Source: Deltaproteobacteria bacterium (GTDB taxonomy: Bacteria > UBA10199 > DSSB01 > JACPFA01). Taken from it: DNA of 64,000 nt. The stretch covers positions 1 through 64,000 of the forward strand of contig JACPFA010000015.1 of assembly GCA_016183235.1 (NCBI GenBank), read 5' to 3'. This document shows positions 31,732 to 41,673 of this stretch, piece by piece; the stretch's first letter is position 1; each line of letters opens with the position of its first letter. The notes beneath the pieces were generated by a model. The model ran no database searches. It saw nothing but the letters and a program-made list of their open reading frames with translations, and was not told where the DNA came from. The position numbers and the translations under genes are program-made.

Positions 31732-34245
31732 ATGTACGCAAAATATATTAGGATTTTGATTGCTAGGCTCATTTTACGCCCCTGGACTGTTTTGGCTGTC
31801 CTCTTCTTTTTTACTCTCCTTTGTTTTTATTTCTCTGCAAAATTAAAAAGTCGGGGTGATTTAATGGCCCTGTTGCCCGACCATTTTGAGAGTGTCGTTA
31901 ATTTAAAAAAAACCGACGAACATTTTGGTGGGATTAGCCATTTATTTGCGGTTATTTATGCTGAAGACGTGGTTGATGCACAAGCCTTTGTTGATACCAT
32001 GAGCCAAGAGGTGGCCAAGTTGCCATCGGTGAGTTATGTCATTTCTAAAAAACCCGTAGAATATTTTAAAGATCGGATCCCACTTTATTTAGAATTAGAA
32101 GATCTTCGAGAAATTGAGCACCGGGTAACCCGGTCTTTGGTGAATTCTCGCAAAGGTGGATCCGTGGTGTTTTCTAATCTGCTCGATTTTACCGATCCCG
32201 AAGATTCGGCAAGTCTTGATTTGTCAGACATTGAAGCAAAATACCGCCGCAAAGTAGAAAGATTGTTGGGAAAGAAACCGTCTGAATCTCCCGCTCAAGA
32301 TTCATCTGAAAAAACTTCAAAGTTGCTTGAAGACAAACCCAAGGTTAACCCCCAAAATGAAGGTTATTATTATAGCCCCGAAGATAAGCTCTTTGTCGTT
32401 TGGATTAAATCCACCACTTCCTTTTTGAACTTAGATGCCAGTGAAAAATTAGTGAAAGAAGTGCAGCATACCATGGATGGTATCAATCATCAGCAGTTTG
32501 GGGAGCGGATTAAATTTGATTTTACAGGGGACTACAAAACTTTACTTGATCAAAACAAATATCTCAAAAGCCAAGTGATCAAGGTATCGGTTATTGTCTT
32601 TTTATTACTGACCTTGGTGTTAACCCTTTTCTATGGCGATTTGGCTTCTTCATTTTTGATTGGCATCCCTTTGGCGGCGGCTTGTTTGTGGGCCGGTGGG
32701 GCAACGTATCTCCTCTTTGGTCATATTAATTTGGTCACCGGCTTTACGGGCGCCATCCTCCTGGGATTGGGGAGTGATTATGGAATATTTTTATTGAGTC
32801 GCTACAAATTCGAACGTGCTTCAGGGAAATCCATCCAAAAAGCTTTAGAAACAACTTTCGCCTTAACGGGGCGGGCAACCTTAAGTTCTTGCTTGATTAA
32901 TTTAGCTGGTTTCTTGGCGTTGGTGGGTTCGGAGTTTCGTGGGTTTTTTGAATTTGGTGTGGTGGGTTTTATTGGCATGGCCTCTAGTTTTGTAGCGATG
33001 TTAGTGGTGATGCCTTGTCTTTTTATCATTGCTGAACGCTTTAATCTTATGAGTTGGGGTAAGATTAAATTAGGTAACATTAAATGGTTTGGTAACTTTA
33101 GTTGGTTGGCGAAGACCGTGCGTTTTCCAAAGACTTGTCTTTTGTTGGGGTTGGCCTTTCTTATTTACTCCGGCGTTGTGTTGCCCAAAATGTTAACCAT
33201 TCATTTTGATAGTGGTGATATTGAAAACCGCGAAATCACCAGTAGTAAATTAGAAGAAAAGGTTTTGAAGATTATCGATCAACCGTTGCGTCCACCGGTG
33301 GTGTTAGCAGCTAGCCTTGAGCAAGAACAACTTATTGTAAGCACTTTGAAAAAGAAGATGAAAGAAACCAAAGAAAGCCATCTGCTCAACGATATTATTT
33401 CTTTAGATAAATTTGTCCCTGAACAGCAGGCTGAAAAAAAGGTCGTGGTTGCTTCTACCGCTAAAAAATTTAAACAGTTAAAAATTCCCATGCGGGATCA
33501 AGACCGCGATTTTTTAACTAATCTAGAAAAGATTCAAGACATTCCTCTTATCACTCGAGAAAATTTGCCCAATTCGGTTCGAAAGTTTTTTCTTCCTATT
33601 AAAGAAGGGCTGGGGGTTTATTCAGCAATTTATCTTTTCCCTGGCGTTGGGTTGGGTAATGAGCGGGGTTTGAAGGAATTTACTCGTGCTTTGGGTGGGA
33701 TCGAACTCGAAAATAAAACCCAAATTTCCGCCAGTGGGGATAGCTTTATTGCCTCCGATATTTTGTTTTTAGTTGAAAAAGAGGGGCCCCGGGCCATGGT
33801 GCTTATTTTCATTCTTTTGGCTTTTGTATTGGTTTTAGATTTCAATTCATTGCGAGGCATTGTGCTGGTGTTTTTCCCCATGATTGCGGTGTTACCGCTC
33901 TTGGCTGGGCTCATGAAATTGGTAGGTTTGAATTTAAATATTTTAAATGTTTGTATGATCCCCATTATTTTTGCCACGGGCGTCGATAGCTTTATCCATT
34001 ATTTTCACCATTACGAAGAAGGTGCCAGATCAATGGAAGAAGTTTCTAATTCTATTTTACCCCCTATCTTCATGGCCAATTTTACTTCGCTGCTAGGTTT
34101 TGGTGGGTTTGCCTTAGCCAGTCATTCTTCACTGCAATCGGTGGGATGGTTGGCAATCCTCGGTATCACCATGATTTTTGTGGTGGTAAGCTTAATTTTC
34201 CCCGCCTGGATCAAGCTCGTTGATGGTGGTCGGCATGGCCATTAG
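31732..34245 (+). CDS. RND/MMPL-family lipid exporter
   Basis: The 837-residue inner-membrane protein has the MMPL/HpnN-like layout: one N-terminal helix (VLAVLFFFTLLCFYFSA), a periplasmic loop (residues ~35-275), five helices (~280-445, with LGLGSDYGIFLLSRYKFE), a second periplasmic loop (~480-680) and a second helix set ending at ~830 (FATGVDSFIHYFHHYEEG). Relatives export hopanoids, mycolic lipids or carotenoid-type lipids using proton flow. A TATAAT at 31717-31722 lies only 10 bp before the ATG, so the transcript may have almost no leader. It overlaps the PAP2-type gene downstream. Confidence 0.87.
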   Translation: MYAKYIRILIARLILRPWTVLAVLFFFTLLCFYFSAKLKSRGDLMALLPDHFESVVNLKKTDEHFGGISHLFAVIYAEDVVDAQAFVDTMSQEVAKLPSVSYVISKKPVEYFKDRIPLYLELEDLREIEHRVTRSLVNSRKGGSVVFSNLLDFTDPEDSASLDLSDIEAKYRRKVERLLGKKPSESPAQDSSEKTSKLLEDKPKVNPQNEGYYYSPEDKLFVVWIKSTTSFLNLDASEKLVKEVQHTMDGINHQQFGERIKFDFTGDYKTLLDQNKYLKSQVIKVSVIVFLLLTLVLTLFYGDLASSFLIGIPLAAACLWAGGATYLLFGHINLVTGFTGAILLGLGSDYGIFLLSRYKFERASGKSIQKALETTFALTGRATLSSCLINLAGFLALVGSEFRGFFEFGVVGFIGMASSFVAMLVVMPCLFIIAERFNLMSWGKIKLGNIKWFGNFSWLAKTVRFPKTCLLLGLAFLIYSGVVLPKMLTIHFDSGDIENREITSSKLEEKVLKIIDQPLRPPVVLAASLEQEQLIVSTLKKKMKETKESHLLNDIISLDKFVPEQQAEKKVVVASTAKKFKQLKIPMRDQDRDFLTNLEKIQDIPLITRENLPNSVRKFFLPIKEGLGVYSAIYLFPGVGLGNERGLKEFTRALGGIELENKTQISASGDSFIASDILFLVEKEGPRAMVLIFILLAFVLVLDFNSLRGIVLVFFPMIAVLPLLAGLMKLVGLNLNILNVCMIPIIFATGVDSFIHYFHHYEEGARSMEEVSNSILPPIFMANFTSLLGFGGFALASHSSLQSVGWLAILGITMIFVVVSLIFPAWIKLVDGGRHGH

Positions 34246-35158
34246 TTTTCGGCCAGGGTGGGCCTTAAGTGTAAGCCTGCTTTATTTGGTAGCCCTTTAT
34301 TTTATTGCAGGCATTCATTGGGTCAATCTCTTGTTTGTAGGGGCCGTTTTATTGCTCTATTTTCTTCATGCCCAAACCAGGCTTTTTTTATTGTTGGGGT
34401 TTCCTTACGTTATCCATTCTATTCTTTATGATTCGGTCCGGTTTTTCCCAAAAAATTGGTTTGGGCCGCTTCATATTCAAGATGTTTATAACTGGGACTT
34501 AAATTGGTTTGGTGTCACTTGGGCTGGTAAAAAAATATTGCTCTGCGATTTTTTAAATCTTTGGGCTGGGCCCGTGTTCGATACCTTAGCGGGAATGGTG
34601 TATTTTTTTCATGAACCTGGCTTATTGATTTTGTGCCTCATTTTTTTCTTTTGCAAACGTTATGATCTTTTTCATCGGGTGGGAGTTTGTTTTCTTTTGA
34701 TGAATCTCATGGCGATACTAACCCATGTCTTTTTTCCCGTGGCGCCCCCTTGGTATGTGGATCAGCATGGTTTTAACCTACCGGCCATGCAGGTTTTAGG
34801 CGATGCAGCGGGCTTAAGCCGATTTGATACCTTGTTAGGGCTCAAATTTTATCAAGATCTTTATAAGTATAACCCGATTGTATTTGGGGCCATCCCTTCC
34901 ATGCATGCCGGGGTAACTCTGTTGACCGTTATTTTTGCCTATCGTTATAAACGCATTTGGTTGTGGCCTAGTTTGGTGTATTTTTTAATCATGATTTGGG
35001 CCGCGGTTTACTTAAGGCATCATTATGTGGTCGATATCTTGATTGGCATGATTTATTGCGGGGTGGCTGTATGGATAGGGGAAAGGCTGGCCAGGCGGCC
35101 GTGGCGAGCCATGGCACTGCTCAATGCGGGTGAGCCATTCTATCAATTACATCGCTAA
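34235..35158 (+). CDS. PAP2/IPC synthase-like membrane phosphatase-transferase
   Basis: The start at 34235 (MAISFRPGW) overlaps the RND gene; an in-frame ATG at 34223 is also possible. The ~307-residue protein has about seven membrane helices and the PAP2 motif set with an Aur1-like style: FFPVAPPWYVDQHG, FGAIPSMHAGVTLLT and YLRHHYVVDILIGMI (two catalytic His and Asp). The APPWY and HHYVVD forms match inositol-phosphorylceramide synthase-like proteins more than simple phosphatases. Next to the SPT-like and acyltransferase genes, it could place a polar head on a ceramide-like lipid. That is inference; a plain PAP2 phosphatase remains possible. Confidence 0.82.
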   Translation: MAISFRPGWALSVSLLYLVALYFIAGIHWVNLLFVGAVLLLYFLHAQTRLFLLLGFPYVIHSILYDSVRFFPKNWFGPLHIQDVYNWDLNWFGVTWAGKKILLCDFLNLWAGPVFDTLAGMVYFFHEPGLLILCLIFFFCKRYDLFHRVGVCFLLMNLMAILTHVFFPVAPPWYVDQHGFNLPAMQVLGDAAGLSRFDTLLGLKFYQDLYKYNPIVFGAIPSMHAGVTLLTVIFAYRYKRIWLWPSLVYFLIMIWAAVYLRHHYVVDILIGMIYCGVAVWIGERLARRPWRAMALLNAGEPFYQLHR

Positions 35159-35161
35159 CAT

Positions 35162-35205
35162 ATGTCATTGCGAGCGAGCACCGTTTGCGAGCGTGGCAAT
35201 CCTCC
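35162..35205. repeat. family R1 half copy
   Basis: TGTCATTGCGAGCGAGCACC followed by TTTGCGAGCGTGGCAATCC. Only the left part of the R1 palindrome is present. Confidence 0.6.
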
Positions 35206-35240
35206 ATTTTATTCTTCAATTCATCTGTAAATCGAGTCAC

Positions 35241-35318
35241 GTCTTTTCGAATCCGGCAGAGGTTCCCTCAACCCCGAGCAAAGGGGTTTCGGGTAACCTC
35301 TTCCCGCTTCGAAAAGAC
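35241..35318. repeat. 78-bp inverted repeat R9
   Basis: GTCTTTTCGAA and TTCGAAAAGAC are perfect inverted ends. The interior has nested pairs AGGTTCCC/GGGTAACCT and ACCCCGA/AAAGGGGT-like stems. A related half (CACGTCTTTTCGAGG) occurs near 24468. It lies between the PAP2-type gene and putA and could act as a terminator. Confidence 0.6.
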
Positions 35319-35415
35319 TTCCTTTTCCTTTAATTGCTAATTGCTTTCACTTGCTATTTGATGTGCCCTTCGCTAAATCGTTATTAAACGTACAATATAG
35401 TGTATCAAGAATATC

Positions 35416-38400
35416 ATGGGGGGAGAATGCCAGGGTAGAGAGTTGGCTTCTCTTTGTTCCATACAGGGTGCTTCTTTTCCTGTTTCCTCTCCTCACTGCG
35501 AGGATAGCTCGGGTTTCACTGCTCATCAGCAAGCCGAAATTGTTTTGCAGGTTCTTTTTGCTTTCATGAAACAAGATGAGGCGATGAGGGAATCGGTTAG
35601 CCCTTTATTATTCAAGATAAAAAAGTTTGTTGATCAGGGCGCGAGTCTTTTAAGTGCTTACCAGTTTCTTAACCCTGACGAAAAAATTCAGTTCATCGCG
35701 AGTTTAGAATATCCTCGTTATTTAGCTAAGCTGCTGGCCTTCAGCCTTCCCACGGATCCTGAGATTTTTTATGATCATGTACAGGCTCTGGGTTATGAAT
35801 TAAAACAGATGAAAGACGGGGAGGCCCTAGCCGCCCATGTCTTTAGCGTATTGGTCGAATCACAGGGGCATGGGCTTACGCCTCGTGGCGCAAAAAGATT
35901 ATTGGCCGAAGCTAAAAGACAGCGCCAAATCATCATGGGGCAGGGCCCGTGGTTAGAGCGAGCAGTTTATCGCGGGTCAAAATTGGCCGATGAAGTAGTT
36001 GATTTTAAAATGTTGCTACCCCTCTATGGTAGCACGCATTTTTTTCGTTTTACTTATGCAGGCTTATTGGGGCGTTTGATTGGCCGAGGTGCTCCCACGC
36101 TGTTATCGGTTGGAAAAATTCCGCAAGTGTTGGCAGCTGCAGGAGCTACTTCTTTAGAAGTTCCCTTTTTTGTAGCCAGCAATCGATGGTTAAGTTCAAG
36201 CCTAGGAGAACCTGTACGTGCCTCATGGTCAGATCAATTACAATCCGCGGCCATCTTTTTACCCCTCTTTAAAATTCCCGGATGGTTGGCAGGCCGCACG
36301 ATGGGGGTGGTTCATGGCATCAAAGGTTTGGGTGGCGAAGCAACTCGGTTTTTACCTTGGGTGCCAGTTACCAAGGCGGGCCTACCCCAGCTTTATTTGG
36401 GTGGTACCATGATGGCCAATCATTATTTTATAGGCAGGTTGGGTTTTGAGCCACCCAAAAACACTTCGAATCTTGCCGTTGATGCAGTGGCCGATGTGGT
36501 AAGTTTAGGTGTGGGGTTGTATAATGTGCGTCGTGTGATCGGTGGCCCCATTGAACCTTTAAGTGCAGGGTGGGACTATAAGGCCCGTGTTTTCAAACGC
36601 TATGCCGATTTACAGGGAAAATATTTTGGTCTGTGGGCTAAGCTAAAAGGTAAGGGAGGTTCGTGGTGGAATGGGGGAGGTTGGGCGCCGGCCAATGTAG
36701 GTGCAGGAGTTCGTATGCCCGAGATTCAAAGAATTGATCCAGTTGGCAACCCTGTAATGATGATGCAAGGGGTAGGCTTGGCTGGGCCAGCTTGGCGTGC
36801 AGATATGAGCCCGCAAGATCGCAGGATAGCCTTAGGGGTTCATCTCTACCAACTTTCTCGCGATCATCAAGTCCCGCGTGTCGTGCGCCGTCAAGACCAA
36901 ATCACAAACATCCTGGCCAAGCCTGGTAATGGCGATGTGCTTGCCAAGGTCATGCAATTTACCGATGTGTTGCCCGACACTTTATCCGATCGTGAAGTGG
37001 TTGAAAAATTTGCTGAATATTTCCCCTTTGATTTTCGTTTTCCGCGAGAGTTTATTGCTGGAGCCGTGGTGGCGCGAGTCATCCGTCATCTGCCTTTTCT
37101 ACACGGGCCCTTTGCCCGAGCCATTCGAAGTAACATCGAAACCATGGGGCATCGCTATATCATGGCCGAAAAACCAAGCGAGGTAGGCCCCAAGGTGCTT
37201 GAAATGATGCTCCGCGGTCAGTTTGTGATCGTGGATATTTTGGGTGAGAATGTGGTGCGAGTGGGGGAAGAACAAATTTATCTCAGCAGTTACGATCAAG
37301 TGCTCGATTCATTGCAAGCCAACGCTTCGGAAATTAAAGTACGAGCCGAAGCCAATCGAGTTCGCATCCGCAGCATCAATGCTGGCCGGCCGTTGCAGAT
37401 CCGTCTTTTTAAAGAACAAGATTTGATGGACGTGCAACTCAGCGTTAAAATCTCTTCTTTCTATTCCCAGTTTAATCCCTTTGATCCTCAAGGAACCGTT
37501 GATTATGTCGTTAATCGCCTCATTCCACTCATCGACAAAATTCGCCGGGTCGAACGCACAACGGGTTTACGTATCGGGATCACCTTTGATGCCGAGCATT
37601 ATGCCGTGCGCGACACGACCAACGCCATTTTTAAAACCCTGTTTGATCGCCCCGAATATCGCGACATGAGTCGTGTCGGTATTGTGGTGCAAGCCTACAC
37701 CAAAGATTCTCGCAAAGTTTTAACCGACCTCGAGGCTTATAGTGAAGGGCGGAAAGTAGCTGGTGGTGCGCCTTCGATCCTGATTCGTTTGGTCAAAGGT
37801 GCCAACCTTGATGTTGAGCGGCTAACCAGCGCATGGTTTGGTTTTGCCGATCCCATCTTCGATGGTAAATGGAAAAGTGATGTGAGTTACAACGAAGGGG
37901 TGGATTATCTTTTAGGAACGGCCAAACATCTGCGAGCTGCCTTTGGCAGTCATAATTTGCAATCTTTGGCGAGGGCTTTGGATCTTGCGAGTACTCGCAA
38001 CGTTCCCATTGAAGTGCAAATGCTCTACGGCATGGCCGATCGTTATTTGCATGCCATGGTACAGCTAGGGGTGCCGGTTGCCGTTTATAGCCCGGTGGGC
38101 GACATGATGCGCGGGATGGCTTATTTGGCAAGGCGCATGTTGGAAAATTCTAGCCAAGATTCTTTCTTGCGCCAAACTACAGGAGTGTTGAGGCTTGATG
38201 ACCTGAAACGCTTGTTGCAAGATCCCTTGGCAGGGCATGAAACAGAATGGCAAGCTGAACCCAAGCTTGTAGAAGAATTGCCACCAGCTAAAGTAACTAA
38301 TTTAGATCATTCCTTTCAGAATGAACCCGTGGTTAATTTTGTCTTTCCACATAACCGAGAAGTCGTACTTCGCCAGTTAGCGGCTTCACGGTTGGCGTCA

Positions 38401-40557
38401 GCACGTGAGCGAGAGGATGTGATTAGTATCCCCGCTATTATAGGGGGAGACAGGGTTAGCGGTCCCCCCGATGTTGGCCGCTTGGTTTCTCGCAACCCTT
38501 CTAATCCACGAGAAATTATAGGTGTAGCCCCCAACTCAACTTATGAAATGGCTAGAAAGGCGGTGCAAATAGCCCATGCCGAGCTTTATCATCGCCCCGG
38601 AGGTTTAAGCAAGGGCTGGGCCGAAATTACTATTGAAGAACGAGCCGCGAAACTGTTGCGCGTGGCTTATTTCATGCGCCACGATCGAGTTGCTTTAAGA
38701 GATCTTATCATCCGCGAGGCTGGCAAAACCGCCGATGAGGCCGACAAAGATATTGCCGAGGCCATCGACTTTCTCGAATTTTATGCCCGTGATGCCGTAG
38801 CCAAAGCAAAGGCCGATCCCTCTCTTGCCATGAAGCCCAAAGGGGTGGCAGCGATCATTGCCCCCTGGAATTTTCCTTTAGCCATTTTAACCGGCATGTC
38901 TTCGGCTGCCTTGGTCACGGGAAATACTGTGATTTTAAAACCCGCTCCTCAAACTCCTAAAATTGCATTTCGACTCACCGAGCTTTATCATGCAGCAGGG
39001 ATCCCAGTTGAAGCGGTTCATTTTTTACCGGGTGGTCGTGAAACGGGCGAATATTTGCGTTCTTTTGCTGAAGTGCAGATTGTTGCCTTTACCGGTTCGA
39101 TGGCAGCCGGTGTCAAAATTTATCAAGCAGACACACCCCGTGGTAAAACCGTCTTAGCTGAAATGGGAGGAAAGAATTTTCTGGTGGTGGCCTCTGATGC
39201 CCATTCTGACGATATTGTGCGGTATGTGAAACAATCAAAATTATTATTTTCTGGCCAAAAATGTTCGGCCCTCGATAATTTAATTGTTTTAGCACCCGTT
39301 GGAAAAGCCGGCGATGACTATTTTGAAACGTTGGTAGCGCGTATCAAAGAATCGTTTGAGGCAGTGCAAGTGGGTGATGCCGGAAATTTTGCCAACTACA
39401 CTGGGGCCGTGACCGATCACGATGCCTTGCTAAGGCTCCATGGGCGCATTCAAGCGGGTGTTGACAACGGATGGGGTGAGTTAATTTTAGACGGGCGTAT
39501 GCGCCAAACTCCACCAGAATTGGCCGATACTAATACCCCTTATTTTCTTAGACCCACGATCTTTAAAAACGTCAAAGTCGATTCTCCCTTGTTCCAAGAA
39601 GAATATTTTGGTCCGGTTTTAAATATTGTGAGAGTTAAAACCCGAGAAGAAGCCGTTCGTGTGGCTAATGCTACCCGTTTTGCCCTGACCGGTGGCGTTG
39701 TCACTCGGTCACCGGATTTGCGCCGCTATTTTGCTAAAACCCTAAAGGCAGGGAATTTGTATTTTGATCGAGCCATCACCGGGTCGATTGTGGGCCGCCA
39801 ACCCTTTGGTGGCTTTTATTTGTCGGGAGTGGGTGCTAAAGCGGGCGGGCATGATTATCTTTGGCAGTTTGTAAAATTTGTTCCAAAAAAACCCAAAGAA
39901 GAGCCTGAAGCTTTTGAGGGGCTTGAGAAAATGGCTTATCGGGTTCAAGCCAGAGTTGAAAAACCTTTCTATTATCAGCCGGGGCTTCCTGGAGAAGTTA
40001 ACAAAGTTAGCTTTTTACCTCGCACCGAAAAAATAGCAGATCGTGGTTTGGTGGTGGTGAGTCCTGAAATGTCGGTGGCCGAGGCCGTGGCGCTTATGGG
40101 TGCGGCTTTGTTGACGGGCAATAACGTTGCGGTTGCTATTGCCGGCCCTGCGATGATGGAGACGGGAATCCCTATCGCACCCAAGAAAGGCTCTTCTGAG
40201 TATTCCAAGGGGAGTGCCATTTATGATGCACTTTACCGTAAATTTGGCCGAGATAATCTTAATTTTCGCGTTACGTGGGTGAATTTAAAACCTGAAGAAA
40301 AAACCCTCGTTGATTGGGTTAGGAACCCTCATATTAGATGGCTAGCCTTAGGCTACAAAACCACGATGCAAGGCCATCCGCTGGTTGAGGCTGCTGTGCA
40401 AATGGATGAGGGGCAAAATTTCCTAAGGCCCGTTATCACCGAAGACCCCTGGCACGAATTGCCTGAGGTCATTAATAAAATGACCCGTCCTCAAACAATC
40501 ACGCGTAATACCGCGCGCCACGGTTATTCAGACAAGTCGGATGAGAAGATGGAATGA
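35416..40557 (+). CDS. putA: bifunctional proline dehydrogenase / P5C dehydrogenase with N-terminal extension
   Basis: The 1713-residue protein oxidises proline to glutamate in two steps. The proline dehydrogenase barrel spans about residues 560-940 (VQLSVKISSFYSQFNPFDP, GLRIGITFDAEHY, LIRLVKGANLDVE, LYGMADRYLHAMVQ). The aldehyde dehydrogenase domain follows (~990-1480) with AIIAPWNFPLAILTG, LAEMGGKNFLVVAS (Glu) and SGQKCSALDNLIV (catalytic Cys). A C-terminal ALDH-superfamily tail completes it. The first ~440 residues are unlike standard PutA and include hydrophobic Gly-rich stretches (FKMLLPLYGSTHFFRFTYAG). There is no DNA-binding RHH domain at the start. An internal Met at 35566 could be an alternative start. 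Confidence 0.9.
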   Translation: MGGECQGRELASLCSIQGASFPVSSPHCEDSSGFTAHQQAEIVLQVLFAFMKQDEAMRESVSPLLFKIKKFVDQGASLLSAYQFLNPDEKIQFIASLEYPRYLAKLLAFSLPTDPEIFYDHVQALGYELKQMKDGEALAAHVFSVLVESQGHGLTPRGAKRLLAEAKRQRQIIMGQGPWLERAVYRGSKLADEVVDFKMLLPLYGSTHFFRFTYAGLLGRLIGRGAPTLLSVGKIPQVLAAAGATSLEVPFFVASNRWLSSSLGEPVRASWSDQLQSAAIFLPLFKIPGWLAGRTMGVVHGIKGLGGEATRFLPWVPVTKAGLPQLYLGGTMMANHYFIGRLGFEPPKNTSNLAVDAVADVVSLGVGLYNVRRVIGGPIEPLSAGWDYKARVFKRYADLQGKYFGLWAKLKGKGGSWWNGGGWAPANVGAGVRMPEIQRIDPVGNPVMMMQGVGLAGPAWRADMSPQDRRIALGVHLYQLSRDHQVPRVVRRQDQITNILAKPGNGDVLAKVMQFTDVLPDTLSDREVVEKFAEYFPFDFRFPREFIAGAVVARVIRHLPFLHGPFARAIRSNIETMGHRYIMAEKPSEVGPKVLEMMLRGQFVIVDILGENVVRVGEEQIYLSSYDQVLDSLQANASEIKVRAEANRVRIRSINAGRPLQIRLFKEQDLMDVQLSVKISSFYSQFNPFDPQGTVDYVVNRLIPLIDKIRRVERTTGLRIGITFDAEHYAVRDTTNAIFKTLFDRPEYRDMSRVGIVVQAYTKDSRKVLTDLEAYSEGRKVAGGAPSILIRLVKGANLDVERLTSAWFGFADPIFDGKWKSDVSYNEGVDYLLGTAKHLRAAFGSHNLQSLARALDLASTRNVPIEVQMLYGMADRYLHAMVQLGVPVAVYSPVGDMMRGMAYLARRMLENSSQDSFLRQTTGVLRLDDLKRLLQDPLAGHETEWQAEPKLVEELPPAKVTNLDHSFQNEPVVNFVFPHNREVVLRQLAASRLASAREREDVISIPAIIGGDRVSGPPDVGRLVSRNPSNPREIIGVAPNSTYEMARKAVQIAHAELYHRPGGLSKGWAEITIEERAAKLLRVAYFMRHDRVALRDLIIREAGKTADEADKDIAEAIDFLEFYARDAVAKAKADPSLAMKPKGVAAIIAPWNFPLAILTGMSSAALVTGNTVILKPAPQTPKIAFRLTELYHAAGIPVEAVHFLPGGRETGEYLRSFAEVQIVAFTGSMAAGVKIYQADTPRGKTVLAEMGGKNFLVVASDAHSDDIVRYVKQSKLLFSGQKCSALDNLIVLAPVGKAGDDYFETLVARIKESFEAVQVGDAGNFANYTGAVTDHDALLRLHGRIQAGVDNGWGELILDGRMRQTPPELADTNTPYFLRPTIFKNVKVDSPLFQEEYFGPVLNIVRVKTREEAVRVANATRFALTGGVVTRSPDLRRYFAKTLKAGNLYFDRAITGSIVGRQPFGGFYLSGVGAKAGGHDYLWQFVKFVPKKPKEEPEAFEGLEKMAYRVQARVEKPFYYQPGLPGEVNKVSFLPRTEKIADRGLVVVSPEMSVAEAVALMGAALLTGNNVAVAIAGPAMMETGIPIAPKKGSSEYSKGSAIYDALYRKFGRDNLNFRVTWVNLKPEEKTLVDWVRNPHIRWLALGYKTTMQGHPLVEAAVQMDEGQNFLRPVITEDPWHELPEVINKMTRPQTITRNTARHGYSDKSDEKME

Positions 40558-40580
40558 GTTGGCTAGACCAAAGCCATTCG

Positions 40581-40610
40581 TGTCATCTTCCGGCTTGACC
40601 GGAAGATCCA
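40581..40610. repeat. family R2 repeat, short copy
   Basis: TGTCATCTTCCGGCTTGACC followed by GGAAGATCCA: a small palindrome (ATCTTCCGG...CCGGAAGAT) in the putA-asd gap. Confidence 0.65.
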
Positions 40611-40633
40611 TTCATAATAATTGATGGATTCCT

Positions 40634-41656
40634 ATGAAAAAAAATACTTACAACATAGCGGTCGTGGGTGCCACCGGCGCAGTGGGTAATGAGATGATCA
40701 AAGTGCTAGAAGAACACCAATTTCCTGTTGGAAACTTGCGTCTGTTGGCCAGTCAAAAAAGTGCAGGCAAAACGTTAACTTTCAAAGGTGAACCCATTGT
40801 AGTTCAAGAATTAAAAGAAGATTCTTTTAAAGGAATCGACATTGCCCTGTTTTCAGCCGGTGCCTCTATTAGCCAAAAGTTTGCCCCGCTTGCTGCCAAA
40901 GCCGGTGCCGTGGTGGTTGATAACACCAGTTTTTTTCGCATGGATCCCGACGTGCCTTTGGTAGTGCCCGAAGTTAACCCCGGTGACATTGCCAAATATA
41001 AACAAAAGGGGATCATTGCGAATCCCAATTGTTCGACCATTCAAATGGTGGTGGCTTTAAAACCCATTCATGATCAAGCCAAGATTAAACGCGTGGTGGT
41101 TTCTACTTATCAGTCCACAAGTGGCGCAGGCGCGCAGGCCATGGAAGAATTGCGTCAGCAAACCAAGGCCTACTTATCGGGTGAGCCACTCGTAAAGAAA
41201 AAATTTCCCCATCCTATTGCCTTCAATTGTTTGCCCCACATCGATGTCTTTTTAGAAAGTGGTTACACCAAAGAAGAAATTAAAATGGTGAACGAAACCC
41301 AAAAAATTTTTGGGGATCCTTCCATTCAAGTGAGCCCCACCTGCGTGCGAGTTCCCGTGTTCAAAGGCCATTCGGAGTCGGTGAATATTGAAACCGAAAA
41401 AGAAATTTCGGTGGTACAGGCCAAAGAATTGTTGAAAAAAGCCCCTGGGGTTACCTTGGTGGATGACCCTAGCCAAGCAAAATATCCTTTAAATATCGAA
41501 TGCCAAGAGAAAGACGATGTCTTTGTGGGTCGCATTCGCAAAGATGCCACCGTGCCCCATGGCTTAAATATGTGGGTGGTATCCGACAATATCCGCAAAG
41601 GTGCAGCCACCAATGCCGTGCAGATTGCCAAGATTTTGATTGAAAAATATATCTAA
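40634..41656 (+). CDS. asd: aspartate-semialdehyde dehydrogenase
   Basis: The 340-residue enzyme starts MKKNTYNIAVVGATGAVGNE (NADP-binding Rossmann loop) and has the catalytic cysteine in IANPNCSTIQMVVAL, then YQSTSGAGAQAMEEL and a substrate-binding RVPVFKGHSESVNIE segment. It reduces aspartyl phosphate to aspartate semialdehyde, feeding lysine/diaminopimelate, threonine and methionine synthesis. Length is typical. It stands alone between putA and a secreted-protein gene, with a short R2 repeat upstream; no other lysine-pathway genes are near. Confidence 0.95.
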   Translation: MKKNTYNIAVVGATGAVGNEMIKVLEEHQFPVGNLRLLASQKSAGKTLTFKGEPIVVQELKEDSFKGIDIALFSAGASISQKFAPLAAKAGAVVVDNTSFFRMDPDVPLVVPEVNPGDIAKYKQKGIIANPNCSTIQMVVALKPIHDQAKIKRVVVSTYQSTSGAGAQAMEELRQQTKAYLSGEPLVKKKFPHPIAFNCLPHIDVFLESGYTKEEIKMVNETQKIFGDPSIQVSPTCVRVPVFKGHSESVNIETEKEISVVQAKELLKKAPGVTLVDDPSQAKYPLNIECQEKDDVFVGRIRKDATVPHGLNMWVVSDNIRKGAATNAVQIAKILIEKYI

Positions 41657-41673
41657 TTGTCATTTCACTAGAT

